Assembly (NCBI GenBank): GCA_963709355.1
Contig: CAVPVY010000005.1
Coordinates: 1,612,001 to 1,676,000 of the forward strand
DNA from: PLOWO2-12-38-17 sp963709355
GTDB lineage: Bacteria; Planctomycetota; Brocadiia; Brocadiales; Brocadiaceae
Length of the DNA stretch: 64,000 nucleotides
Direction of reading: 5' to 3'
The position numbers were made by a program, and so were the translations under genes. Within the stretch, counting starts at the first letter, position 1, and each line of letters opens with the position of its first letter. Below are positions 43,275 to 52,331 of this stretch, piece after piece. The notes beneath the pieces were generated by a model. The model worked only from the letters and a program-made list of their open reading frames with translations, was not told the origin of the DNA and made no database searches.

Positions 43275-44351
43275 CTAACCACCCTTTCTCTCAATCCACC
43301 CGCCACCCACAACAGTTTCGTTATCGTAAAAGACGACTGCCTGTCCCGGTGTTATTGCCCTCTGTGGTTCTTTGAATACAACACGCACCTTGTCTGTTCC
43401 ATAAGGATAAACGGTTGCAGGCACAGGCGTATGGTTATACCGAATCTTCGCACACACTTCTAAGGGATTATTTAAGGTATCAATAGAAACCCAATTTAAT
43501 CTGGATGTCATTAACTCATTCTCCATTAGTTCATCGCTTGTGCCAATTACCACTGTATTTTCATCTGGATTTATATCAACAACATATCTTGGCGAACCAA
43601 GCGCAATCCCAAGACCCTTGCGCTGTCCGATTGTAAAAAAAGGTGAACCCGGATGACGCCCCAAAATATTCCCGCCGGTATCCTTTATCACTCCAGGTGT
43701 TATGCGTTCACCAAATCTTTCATACAAAATAGAATGATAGTTATTACCCACGACAAAGCATATATCCTGACTTTCCGGTTTATCCTTTGTCTTTAAATTT
43801 AAATCCTTGGCAATCTTTCGAACATCATGTTTTGTTAGATTACCCAAAGGGAAAATCGCCCTTGACAATTGTTCCTGATTCAATGAAAACAACACGTACG
43901 ACTGGTCTTTAAGAACGTCAACACCCTTCTTTAAAATATATCTTCCGTTTATCTCTTCTATCTTTGCATAATGCCCTGTGGCAACAAATTCGGCATTCAG
44001 CATACGTGCAAAGTCAAGTAATCTTCCGAACTTTAAATCCTGATTACAAATAATACACGGATTGGGCGTCCTGCCATTTATATATTCATTGCAAAAGTCG
44101 TCAATAATACGGTCGAAGGCTTCCCTGAAGTTCAAGACGTGAAACTGAATACCTAATTGATCTGCCACGTTTCTGGCATCACCTGCATCTTCAAGACTGC
44201 AGCAGATCTTTGTCTTGGTTATCGAATCGAGTTTATCAATTCCCAAACGCATAAATAGACCTATAACCTCAAAACCCTGTTGTACGAGCAGGTGCGCGGC
44301 AACGCTACTATCAACTCCACCGCTCATGGCAATAACAACTTTGGACTTCAT
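43275..44351 (-). CDS. mnmA: tRNA-specific 2-thiouridylase MnmA
   Basis: The 358-residue protein has the PP-loop SGGVDS (10-15), the catalytic Cys99 in TPNPCIICN and Cys198 in SQDICFV, matching the Cys pair of E. coli MnmA, plus FFTIGQRKGLGIA and the C-terminal barrel. It makes 2-thiouridine at position 34 of Lys, Glu and Gln tRNAs. It is convergent with the TPR gene (4-base gap). Confidence 0.95.
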   Translation of the reverse strand: MKSKVVIAMSGGVDSSVAAHLLVQQGFEVIGLFMRLGIDKLDSITKTKICCSLEDAGDARNVADQLGIQFHVLNFREAFDRIIDDFCNEYINGRTPNPCIICNQDLKFGRLLDFARMLNAEFVATGHYAKIEEINGRYILKKGVDVLKDQSYVLFSLNQEQLSRAIFPLGNLTKHDVRKIAKDLNLKTKDKPESQDICFVVGNNYHSILYERFGERITPGVIKDTGGNILGRHPGSPFFTIGQRKGLGIALGSPRYVVDINPDENTVVIGTSDELMENELMTSRLNWVSIDTLNNPLEVCAKIRYNHTPVPATVYPYGTDKVRVVFKEPQRAITPGQAVVFYDNETVVGGGWIERKGG

Positions 44352-44362
44352 AGATTAATGAA

Positions 44363-45172
44363 TCAGAATCTTAAAGGGACGGGTGTAAATGATACAAAGA
44401 ATATGATTAACAAAATAATACCTAAAATCTTTCGTTTGGGGTCGAGTGCGGTAATCTCGTCTGTAGGGGCAGGGTGTCTGAAACCGAAGATTAAAAGAAG
44501 CACAGCGAAAATCATCCATCCCGGATACATAAAGATGGCAATCGCGCAGAAAATTATTATACCTATTTTATAAACAATGTTGCTCTTTTTACCCAGCAGT
44601 GCATACATAATATGTCCGCCGTCAAGTTGTCCTATTGGCAGTAGATTAAGGGCCGTCACGAATAATCCAGCCCAGCCAGCGAATGCTACTGGATGCAGAT
44701 AAATATCCATGCCTTCAGGTAATGTCCCGATTACAAGTTTTGAGATAAAAGAGAATAAAATTGGTTCTCCAAGTCCAAGATATTGAGAATCGTCCGTTGG
44801 GACAGGCTGTATATCTGAGAGATTCAACCCAATAAAAATTGCTGGAATTGCAAAAACAAGTCCCATTAGAGGGCCAGTAGCACCTATATCAAACAAAGCC
44901 CTTTTGTTAGGTATAAGACCCTTCATTTTTATTACCGCTCCAAAAGTACCAAAAGGCGGAAACGGGAGAGGCAAAAAATATGGCATTGTGGCTTCAACAT
45001 GATACTTGCGGCACATGAAAAAATGCCCCATTTCATGTGCAAATAAAATCGTCATTATAGTAACAGAATACCATATACCATTAACGTAATATGTAGTTAA
45101 AAAAGTTGCTATAAATAGCAACACATTAGGTCTTGCCCTGCTAAAAATATTATTACGACTAAGTTCTTCCAT
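44363..45172 (-). CDS. Site-2 protease-like M50 membrane metalloprotease
   Basis: The 269-residue polytopic protein has the zinc motif H46-E-M-G-H50 in LFAHEMGHFF and the third ligand in NLLPIGQLDGGHIMYALLG. PFPPFGTFGAVIKMKG is typical of this short S2P-like group also found in chloroplasts (EGY-like). It cuts within membranes; substrate unknown. It lies 11 bases upstream of mnmA on the same strand. Confidence 0.87.
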   Translation of the reverse strand: MEELSRNNIFSRARPNVLLFIATFLTTYYVNGIWYSVTIMTILFAHEMGHFFMCRKYHVEATMPYFLPLPFPPFGTFGAVIKMKGLIPNKRALFDIGATGPLMGLVFAIPAIFIGLNLSDIQPVPTDDSQYLGLGEPILFSFISKLVIGTLPEGMDIYLHPVAFAGWAGLFVTALNLLPIGQLDGGHIMYALLGKKSNIVYKIGIIIFCAIAIFMYPGWMIFAVLLLIFGFRHPAPTDEITALDPKRKILGIILLIIFFVSFTPVPLRF

Positions 45173-45453
45173 TCTAATGCAATATCTACCTATTAAAGAA
45201 ATTTAGACACATGAAATTTGAAATATTTAACAGAAAAGGACGGTGAATCCAATTTTTATTGAAGCCGGAAATGAAGTGTTATAACGTAAAACTGTTTATT
45301 AATTAAAAGAATGCGTGCGCATAGTAAAATGCGATAGACTATTATTATTCACCTTACCCACCGCATGTTGCTTTTGAGCATCTACCGTTATTTTTTTAAC
45401 AATGAACTAGTATAAATTTAAACTACGGACTCTCAGAAAATCGCTAATAAAAT

Positions 45454-46266
45454 TTATTCCTTTATACTTTTAATTCGATTCTGCGTGTAAGCATCCTGAA
45501 GGGCAATATAAGGGTCTATTGCAGGTTTTGTTATACTTTCATACGTAGCACCTTTATCTATAGAAACCTCGTTGGTATAATCTACTGCATTAACCCCAAA
45601 ACTAGCAAACGGTCCAACAAAAAAGGAAAGGAGCGTAATTGGATTTAAGGCTATATCCCCAACATACCCTACAGTGTCACGAACATTACACGGACCGATC
45701 ATAGGCCATTCAATATAAGGGCCGCTACCAATGCCATATTTAGCAAGTGTCTGCCCAAAATCCTCATTATATTTCTTCAAACCCAACTCTGGACTGCTTG
45801 CAGGATCAAAGAACCCCCCCAATCCTAAAACACTGTTTATTACAAAACGTGTAAGTTCTGTAGCCGCACCTTCTATTTTCCCTTGCAGAACGCAGTTTAC
45901 AAAACGAACAGGCATTTTAATATTTGAAAGAAATTTTCTTATACTTAATCGCACTTTCTCATGAACCACTGCCTTGTAACCATTACTTACCGGTTTCATA
46001 AAACAATAATACATCTTATCGTTAAAGACAAAAATCGAACGATTGTATGGCTGCAGCGGGTCATTAACAAAACTCACTTCTAATTCTACATTCAAGGGTT
46101 CCAGGCTTTCACTTTTAGACACATTCAAATCAGCGGTACTCTCCTCATCAACTGATACTTTTTCTGCCTGTTGCTCAGGAATTGGCTCAGTCTCAGCATA
46201 AACAGGCACCTTGTGAAAACAAAAAGCAACTAACAAAACAAAAAACGTCACATAAAATTTAGCCAT
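45454..46266 (-). CDS. mlaA: MlaA (VacJ) phospholipid transport protein
   Basis: The 270-residue protein has a signal peptide and the VacJ core: NDPLQPYNRSIFVFNDKMYY, LGLGGFFDPASSPELGLKKY, EDFGQTLAKYGIGSGPYIEW, and PMIGPCNVRDTVGY. MlaA sits in the outer membrane and returns stray phospholipids to the Mla pathway. No lipobox Cys is placed at the signal cleavage site, unlike classic VacJ lipoproteins, and an acidic 50-residue insert precedes the core. It is the last gene of mlaEFDCA and overlaps mlaC by 8 bases. Confidence 0.88.
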   Translation of the reverse strand: MAKFYVTFFVLLVAFCFHKVPVYAETEPIPEQQAEKVSVDEESTADLNVSKSESLEPLNVELEVSFVNDPLQPYNRSIFVFNDKMYYCFMKPVSNGYKAVVHEKVRLSIRKFLSNIKMPVRFVNCVLQGKIEGAATELTRFVINSVLGLGGFFDPASSPELGLKKYNEDFGQTLAKYGIGSGPYIEWPMIGPCNVRDTVGYVGDIALNPITLLSFFVGPFASFGVNAVDYTNEVSIDKGATYESITKPAIDPYIALQDAYTQNRIKSIKE

Positions 46267-46879
46267 TTGCCTTTTTCTCCTTAATTCTTTGAACCAATTC
46301 TTTGTATGTAGATTTTATCAAAATACTATTAAATTGACTTCGATAATTATTAACAAGACTCACCCCTTCAATGATTACATCATAAATTTTCCACTCCCCA
46401 CTATTACTGAGCATATTATAATCTACAACTACATCTGAACCTGTACTCAATATAAATTTCGCCTGTACTGTGGCATATTCTTTATCTACCCTTTCCTTCA
46501 CAAGAATAACCTTCTCTCCGGAGTATTCGTCGGTTTTCCCTATATAAGCATCCTTGAGGATATTAGTAAACAGTACTACAAATTCCTTCTTTTCCTCGTC
46601 AGAGCGGTTTTTCCAATGCTGACCAAGCGCCCTTTTAGACATTTCTTCAAAATTAAAAATAGGAGAGATTGTTTCCCATAATTTTTGCCTGCGTTCATTA
46701 ACCTTATCAGCGCCTTTCAGCGAAGGTTCCTTAAGTACTGCAAATCCTTTATCTACGGTTTCCATAATAAGCTTTCCCGGCTCAACTGCAAATAAAATGG
46801 AACTTACAAAAACAAAGAAACAAGACGTTATACATACAACCAATATCACATTATTAAGTACCCTTTTGTAACTCATCAC
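46259..46879 (-). CDS. mlaC: MlaC periplasmic phospholipid-binding protein
   Basis: The 206-residue protein has a signal peptide and the Ttg2D/MlaC fold: FNFEEMSKRALGQHWKNRSD then EEKKEFVVLFTNILKDAYIG, and WKIYDVIIEGVSLVNNYRSQF. It shuttles phospholipid between the outer-membrane MlaA and the inner-membrane MlaFEDB complex. It lies between mlaD (abutting) and mlaA. Confidence 0.9.
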   Translation of the reverse strand: MMSYKRVLNNVILVVCITSCFFVFVSSILFAVEPGKLIMETVDKGFAVLKEPSLKGADKVNERRQKLWETISPIFNFEEMSKRALGQHWKNRSDEEKKEFVVLFTNILKDAYIGKTDEYSGEKVILVKERVDKEYATVQAKFILSTGSDVVVDYNMLSNSGEWKIYDVIIEGVSLVNNYRSQFNSILIKSTYKELVQRIKEKKANG

Positions 46880-47326
46880 TTATTTCTTTACCTCCCCAAA
46901 AACAAAATTTCCTATAAACTTTTCTAAATCAAGCGGCGGTTCTGTTTCACGCAAAGTATCGCCGGGTTGAATTATTTTGTCTGAACCACCCGGCATGATC
47001 TCCAAATACTTTTCTCCCATAAGTCCCTTTGTACGAACTGAGACTATTGCATCATCTTGTAATTCCACGTCGTCTCTAATCAACATGCTAACAACTGCCC
47101 GATAATCAATTAATTTAATAGAGGATACCTTCCCAACTTCAACACCAGATATTTCCACCACCGTATCCTTTCTAAGCCCCTTGACTGTACTAAAAACGGC
47201 TTTAACAGGATAGTAATGGCTGCCTATCAGGTCTAATTTACCTAACTTTACAGAAATAAAACCAAGACACAAAATGCCAAAAAAAACAAAAATACCTACG
47301 GCAATTTCTACATCATACTTTTTCAT
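46880..47326 (-). CDS. mlaD: MlaD MCE-domain protein
   Basis: The 148-residue protein has an N-terminal membrane helix (~8-25) and one MCE domain: STVKGLRKDTVVEISGVEVG then KVSSIKL and GLMGEKYLEIMPGGSD. MlaD forms the hexameric lipid-binding ring of the inner-membrane complex. Length is normal. The last residues abut mlaC. Confidence 0.9.
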   Translation of the reverse strand: MKKYDVEIAVGIFVFFGILCLGFISVKLGKLDLIGSHYYPVKAVFSTVKGLRKDTVVEISGVEVGKVSSIKLIDYRAVVSMLIRDDVELQDDAIVSVRTKGLMGEKYLEIMPGGSDKIIQPGDTLRETEPPLDLEKFIGNFVFGEVKK

Positions 47327-47351
47327 ATCCTGCCACCCATTAGGAATAAAT

Positions 47352-48098
47352 TTAGCTTATCGAAATAGGACCTTCAAGTTCTCCATTAATAAACTGACGT
47401 ACTACAGGGTCTTTTGATGCAATTATCTCCCCCGGCTCATCTGAAGCAATAATTTTACCGTTGTACAACATAGCAACACGGTCAACGAGAGAAAAAATTT
47501 CTGGAATCTCGTGTGTAACTATTATAGCTGTGAAATTAATACTTTTCTGGCATTCCCTGATTAACATATGTATAGCCTTGCCAATTAATGGATCAAGCCC
47601 TGTCGTGGGTTCGTCAAAAAGCACAATTTCAGGATTAATAACCAGACATCGGGCAAGCGCTACTCTTTTTTTCATACCACCGCTTATCTCAGCGGGGTAC
47701 TTGTTCTCTGAACCTGAAAGACCTACTCTTTTTAACTCCATTAACACTTTGTCCCTAATTACTGATTCCGTCATCCTTGTCTTTTCACGAAGAGGAAACG
47801 CTACATTTTCAAATACAGTAAGCGAATCAAAAAGAGCCCCCCCCTGAAAAACAATACCGCAACGTTCCTTCAGTTGTTTCAGCGACTTCCCTCTTAGCTT
47901 GCTGATATCGAGATTGTCTATTAACACCCTGCCATGATCGGGTCTAATCAAGCCTATTATGAGTTTTAATAACACAGACTTACCATTGCCGCTTCCGCCA
48001 ATCAAAGCCATTATTTGACCAGGTTCTACCTTCAAATTAATTCCATTCAAAACATTCTGGCTATTAAAGCTTTTATACAAATCAATAACCTCAATCAT
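47352..48098 (-). CDS. mlaF: MlaF ABC transporter ATPase
   Basis: I start at ATG 48098 (MIEVIDLYKSF). Seen are Walker A GGSGNGKS, signature ISGGMKKRVALARCL, Walker B IVLFDEPTTGLDP and the H-loop IVTHE. GLDPLIGKAIHMLIRECQ is typical of the MlaF/Mkl group. It powers lipid transport with MlaE. It starts 8 bases after the mlaE stop. Confidence 0.92.
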   Translation of the reverse strand: MIEVIDLYKSFNSQNVLNGINLKVEPGQIMALIGGSGNGKSVLLKLIIGLIRPDHGRVLIDNLDISKLRGKSLKQLKERCGIVFQGGALFDSLTVFENVAFPLREKTRMTESVIRDKVLMELKRVGLSGSENKYPAEISGGMKKRVALARCLVINPEIVLFDEPTTGLDPLIGKAIHMLIRECQKSINFTAIIVTHEIPEIFSLVDRVAMLYNGKIIASDEPGEIIASKDPVVRQFINGELEGPISIS

Positions 48099-48105
48099 GG
48101 ATACC

Positions 48106-48888
48106 CTAAGCAACTAAAACGGAAGTCATAAAATAATCCCATACAAGTACAGTAACAGAAGAAACTACAACAGATTGAGTCGTTGCCTTGCTTACGCCCT
48201 CTGCGCCATATCCTGTAAAATAACCTTTATAACAGCTAATCCATGTTATCAGGACTCCAAAGCTCAAAGACTTGTAGAAACCTTCCATTATATCTTTGGC
48301 TCCAACAAAATCTCTTATGCCGCCAAAATATGTTCCGCCTGATATATCCATAAGTCCCACACCTACTGCATATCCACCAAGCACGCCTATTACAACAAAG
48401 ATTGCATTCAGGAGTGGAAGCGAAACCAAGCCTCCTAATAAACCTGGAACAATTAAATATTTGTAAGGGTTTAATGCCATTGCATCAAGTGCGTCAATTT
48501 GTTCGCTTATCCTCATGATGCCAATTTCTGCCGTCAATGCCGAACCTGCACAACCGGTAACCATTAAAGCGGAAATAACCGGTCCCAATTCCCTGATAAG
48601 CGACAATGCCACAACAGGACCCAAACTGGACTCTGCGCCAAACTTTGCTAATGCGTAGTAGGTTTGTAAAGCAAGTACCATCCCGGTGAATAAACCCGTT
48701 AAAACAATAACCGGAGTTGTCTTCACACCAATGAAATTAATACGTTGAACAACCCTCCCAATTAAGTATGGTGGAAAAAACATCCAGAAAAACGCCACAG
48801 CAAAAAAACACATCATCCTCCCAAGTTCTCTTACAAACCTGTGTACATAATTCCCAATAAACCAGAAAGGTAAAAGAACCAATTTCAT
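48106..48888 (-). CDS. mlaE: MlaE permease
   Basis: The 260-residue permease has five to six helices and the DUF140/MlaE signatures GLFTGMVLALQTYYALAKFG, VVALSLIRELGPVISALMV and RISEQIDALDAMALNPYKYL. It forms the membrane core of the phospholipid transporter. It is first in the order E-F-D-C-A; no mlaB (STAS) gene is seen. Confidence 0.93.
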   Translation of the reverse strand: MKLVLLPFWFIGNYVHRFVRELGRMMCFFAVAFFWMFFPPYLIGRVVQRINFIGVKTTPVIVLTGLFTGMVLALQTYYALAKFGAESSLGPVVALSLIRELGPVISALMVTGCAGSALTAEIGIMRISEQIDALDAMALNPYKYLIVPGLLGGLVSLPLLNAIFVVIGVLGGYAVGVGLMDISGGTYFGGIRDFVGAKDIMEGFYKSLSFGVLITWISCYKGYFTGYGAEGVSKATTQSVVVSSVTVLVWDYFMTSVLVA

Positions 48889-49122
48889 CGAATTATTTTT
48901 AATGACATGTGTAAGTTTTTAAAAATTGGAAATAAAACATTATATATATATAATTAATAATTACTACTAAAAAAAGTATAATTTCATATTAATCTTTACA
49001 GAAATTTTCATTATACTACTGGCTGTTTCGCCTTTTATATTTTATATCTGTAGTAAGTTAAATAATAAGAAATTAAACATTGCTTTAGGAGGTCAAAAAG
49101 AACCTCGTTAAGAAACAAAATG

Positions 49123-49455
49123 CTAAGGCAAAAGAAATACCTTCATTATTCTGAAAAGCATAAAACTGAATGACAAGATTACAATAAAAAGAAAAATTAC
49201 TTCTGCTAAGACAATTCTATCCCTTTTTTTAACCTCTCTTTGAAGGTTTTTCGCCTCTTTAGGACTGACCCATAATCCTTCCCATGGATATTTACCCTGC
49301 TTCTTAAACTCTTCATATTCTTTTAAAATTTGTTCTTTAACCCTTTCCCCTGCTTGCCTTCTTAACTCCTTAACCTTCAGTGTAACAGCATCTTCCTCCC
49401 CCATTTCTGCTGTTCGAATTCTTAAAATATACTTTTTGAATTTATCTAAAATCAA
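49123..49455 (-). CDS. Small charged protein with C-terminal membrane anchor
   Basis: The 110-residue frame begins at TTG with GGAG upstream at loose spacing. It is highly charged and helical (LKVKELRRQAGERVKEQILK then EYEEFKKQ), has a YPWEGLWVSPKEAK stretch, and ends with a membrane helix (VIFLFIVILSFSFMLFRIM). I do not recognise a family. It may be tail-anchored. The composition is protein-like, but the start is uncertain. Confidence 0.55.
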   Translation of the reverse strand: MILDKFKKYILRIRTAEMGEEDAVTLKVKELRRQAGERVKEQILKEYEEFKKQGKYPWEGLWVSPKEAKNLQREVKKRDRIVLAEVIFLFIVILSFSFMLFRIMKVFLLP

Positions 49456-49776
49456 AATGATATATCTCCAATATTGAAATAACTTTTACAACTGTAATTC
49501 ATAAAACAAACAACTACATATACGTCACAAATATTATTACAATACCTGATGTTATTTCCCAAAGCGTGCTGCCGATATATTTAAAAGGCACTGCCACCTT
49601 CCTCAAAAATTGAAAAGCATAGGAGGAAGATGTCCTTCCTTTTCTTCCTGAGTCTGTAGATTCTTTCCTCACTTACTTTTAATTAGTTTCTTCGCTGCTT
49701 GCAGAACGACATATTGTCATGTCGAACAAGGTGACACATTCCTTCATTCGTTTATTTAAAATTTCTTAACATTAAA
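49456..49776. other. Spacer with hairpins downstream of the carbamoyltransferase
   Basis: The 321 bases hold no gene. GGAGGAAGATGTCCTTCC (49622-49639) is a hairpin followed by TTTTCTTCC, and GACATATTGTCATGTC (49708-49723) is a second palindrome of dispersed-repeat style. Confidence 0.45.
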
Positions 49777-51483
49777 TTAAGCTGACTGCTGTATAAGAAG
49801 ATTATTCAAAACCAGATAATCTACTTTTGTTCTTAAAAAACATTTTACAGCATCTTCGGGTGTGCAAACAACAGGTTCCTGCACATTAAAAGACGTATTT
49901 AACAAAACCGGGACATTTGTAAGTTTTTCAAATTCTTTTATGAGACTCCAGTATATTGGATTAACATCCTTACTAACTGTTTGAGGCCTTGCAGTTCCAT
50001 CAACATGTACTACGGCAGGAATCTCTTTTAACTTTTCGCTATTCACCTTAAAGGCAAACAGCATAAAAGGGGATGGTATTGGATTCCCAAAATAATCATT
50101 ACTCTTCTCTTCTAAAACCGATGGTGCAAAGGGCCTGAATGCCTCTCTTTGTTTTACCTTAAGATTTATAATATCTTTCATTTCGGACCTTCGAGGATCG
50201 GCAAGAAGACTCCTATTCCCCAGCGCCCTTGGTCCCCATTCCATGCGCCCCTGGAACCAGCATACAAGTTTACCCTCTGATAAGAGTGTTGCGATTCTAC
50301 TGCATAACTCCTCTTTTGTCAATTCTCTATAAGATAAGCCAAATTTATGCAGGGCATCCATACACTTTTGATTGGTGTAAGACGGACCCAGATATGCACT
50401 CTTCATTTGAAAGCTTCGCGGCTCTCGTGTATGTTTATGATAAATGTATAAAGCAGCCCCGATTGCTGTTCCAGCATCCCCTGCAGCAGGTTGTATGAAT
50501 ATATTTCGAAAAGGTGTATTGTCAAATAACCTTCCATTTGCAACACAATTAAAAGCCACACCGCCAGCCATACAAAGGTTGTCTACATTTGTCTGCCTAT
50601 GTAAATAATTAACCATACGAAGGATTATTTCCTCTGTAACCACCTGTGTACTTCTTGCTATATTCATGTGGCGTTGTGTAATTTCTTCGCCTGGCAAGCG
50701 ATTCTTTCCCAATACCCTGATAGTTTCATCCAAAAACAACCCCTGTCTTGCAAGATGATAATCAATAAAACCAGAATTTAGTCTAAATGTTCCGTCATCA
50801 TAAATACGTACAGCCTTATCTTTAAATACACTGACAAACTCAGGCTCCCCGTATGACGCCATCCCCATAACTTTATATTCATCAGATTGAGGCTTAAAAC
50901 CTAAAAATCCAGTTATTGATGCATAAAACTGCCCTATGGAATGTGGAAGTTTTATTGATTTCATCTGAATTATATTATTTCCTTCCCCATTCCAGAAAAC
51001 AGAAGTATTGGCTTCCCCTGCTCCATCTAATGTCAAAATTGCCGCCCGTTTATAGGGTGACACATAATATGCGCTAACCGCATGACTCAAGTGGTGGTCA
51101 ATGTACTGAAGTTTGAATCTCCCTTTGCCAAAATGACTTTCAATAAGCCGTCTAAATGTAAAGAGTTCCCGCCACTCATTTCCCATCTGACCAATGCCAC
51201 GTTTAGCCTTTGCCTTAAAAGCGCTTGTTGAAAACAAAGAAGTTTTAAATGCATTGTATAATCTGGTACCAAGAACCCATGGTTTCCATGATACACCAAC
51301 TGCATCCACATCGCTTACGGTTACCCCTGCCTCTTCCAGGCAGTATCTCACGGCATTGGCTGGGAAGCCAATCTGGTGCTTTATCCTTGTGAACCTCTCT
51401 TCCTCTGCAGCGGCAATTACTTTGCCATCTATAACAATGGCCGCCGAGGCGTCATGCATATTATTTATACCCAGTACAATCAC
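49777..51483 (-). CDS. NodU/CmcH-family carbamoyltransferase
   Basis: The 568-residue protein starts at GTG, overlapping the EF-hand gene stop (GTGA). The N-terminal Kae1-like domain has LGINNMHDASAAIVIDGKVI, AAAEEERFTRIKHQ and the metal and carbamoyl site H130-H-L-S-H134. LCMAGGVAFNCVANGRLFD, AAGDAGTAIGAALY and the C-terminal block PRALGNRSLLADPR, KQREAFRPFAPSV and LLNTSFN follow. It would carbamoylate a hydroxyl group of a sugar or secondary metabolite using carbamoyl phosphate. The acceptor is unknown. Confidence 0.92.
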   Translation of the reverse strand: MIVLGINNMHDASAAIVIDGKVIAAAEEERFTRIKHQIGFPANAVRYCLEEAGVTVSDVDAVGVSWKPWVLGTRLYNAFKTSLFSTSAFKAKAKRGIGQMGNEWRELFTFRRLIESHFGKGRFKLQYIDHHLSHAVSAYYVSPYKRAAILTLDGAGEANTSVFWNGEGNNIIQMKSIKLPHSIGQFYASITGFLGFKPQSDEYKVMGMASYGEPEFVSVFKDKAVRIYDDGTFRLNSGFIDYHLARQGLFLDETIRVLGKNRLPGEEITQRHMNIARSTQVVTEEIILRMVNYLHRQTNVDNLCMAGGVAFNCVANGRLFDNTPFRNIFIQPAAGDAGTAIGAALYIYHKHTREPRSFQMKSAYLGPSYTNQKCMDALHKFGLSYRELTKEELCSRIATLLSEGKLVCWFQGRMEWGPRALGNRSLLADPRRSEMKDIINLKVKQREAFRPFAPSVLEEKSNDYFGNPIPSPFMLFAFKVNSEKLKEIPAVVHVDGTARPQTVSKDVNPIYWSLIKEFEKLTNVPVLLNTSFNVQEPVVCTPEDAVKCFLRTKVDYLVLNNLLIQQSA

Positions 51484-51965
51484 AGAAGTTCGTCTTCCGA
51501 TTCAGTATCATCAGCTTCTTTTTTCTTTTCGTTCTGTTTGGCTTGCTGTTTGGCTTGCTTTGCCTCTTCAGGCGTCACAAATCCATCTGCATTTTTATCC
51601 ACTTGCAGAAATCTTTTTCCCGCCCTTTCTTCAACCCTTTTTTCTAAAAATGCGATAACTTCGTCTTTCGATAATTTTCCATCATTGTTAGTGTCGGCGT
51701 TAAACAAACCAATTTTTTGCATCTTTTTCCCTGTTGCTTCATCCTTTGTAACTGAAGCATCCTTATTAACATCTAACTTATTAAAAAGTTCTTCACCTCT
51801 TTTTCCTGCCCTATTTACAGCACACGCAACAACCTCATCCTTGGATAATTTTCCGTCCTTATTTGCGTCTGCGGCTATGAATTTCGGTGATAACTCGTTT
51901 GCCTGAACAGCACCCATGCAAATAAAGAACGCCAAAGGTAAACCAAAAATCTTTATTAATTTCAT
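51480..51965 (-). CDS. Exported four-EF-hand calcium-binding protein
   Basis: The ATG at 51965 (MKLIKIFGLP) has TAGGAG upstream. After a signal peptide (1-~22, ending VQANE) come four EF-hand loops: DANKDGKLSKDE, DVNKDASVTKDE (with Ala where Gly is usual), DTNNDGKLSKDE and DKNADGFVTPEE. The tail is Lys/Gln then acidic. It should bind calcium outside the cytoplasm. Its stop overlaps the carbamoyltransferase start. Confidence 0.88.
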   Translation of the reverse strand: MKLIKIFGLPLAFFICMGAVQANELSPKFIAADANKDGKLSKDEVVACAVNRAGKRGEELFNKLDVNKDASVTKDEATGKKMQKIGLFNADTNNDGKLSKDEVIAFLEKRVEERAGKRFLQVDKNADGFVTPEEAKQAKQQAKQNEKKKEADDTESEDELL

Positions 51966-52331
51966 TGCTTCTCCTATAATCATTAATGTAATTTACAAAA
52001 CCGGATATTAAATACTGTATACATTTACATCAAATAGAATCATCTACACCTGATTCATCACCTCCTCCTGAAACTATTACATAAAAATTGTACATTCCTG
52101 AGATACAAACTAAAAATCATAAATTATAGTAAACTTTATAAATAATATAATCTTGTCACCGCAGATTCTCAATCTTTGTAATTATGGGCAACCCGAAAGA
52201 TTACGGCTACCATGGATAATTTTAAGAATTTATATTATTCTCTATTGAGAAGCACCAAAATGGAGGATTATGATTATTTTCTGAAAGTCTCTATCTCCCT
52301 CTTTTCCTGTAATTATGCGCTGTTGAATCCT
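51966..52331. other. Spacer with possible structured leader upstream of the EF-hand gene
   Basis: These 366 bases have no gene. On the minus strand, 52213-52176 reads CCATGGTAGCCGTAATCTTT then CGGGTTGCC, recalling the 3' half of a c-di-GMP-I aptamer (GGTAGC...GGGTTACC), but the diagnostic 5' half (ACGCAAAG) is absent, so I do not call a riboswitch. CACCTCCTCC at 52065 is a stray ribosome-site-like block. Confidence 0.35.

Noticed and set aside
52176..52213. Second c-di-GMP riboswitch upstream of the EF-hand gene
   Set aside because: Only a weak match to the 3' half; the ACGCAAAG block and GNRA-capped stem are missing.
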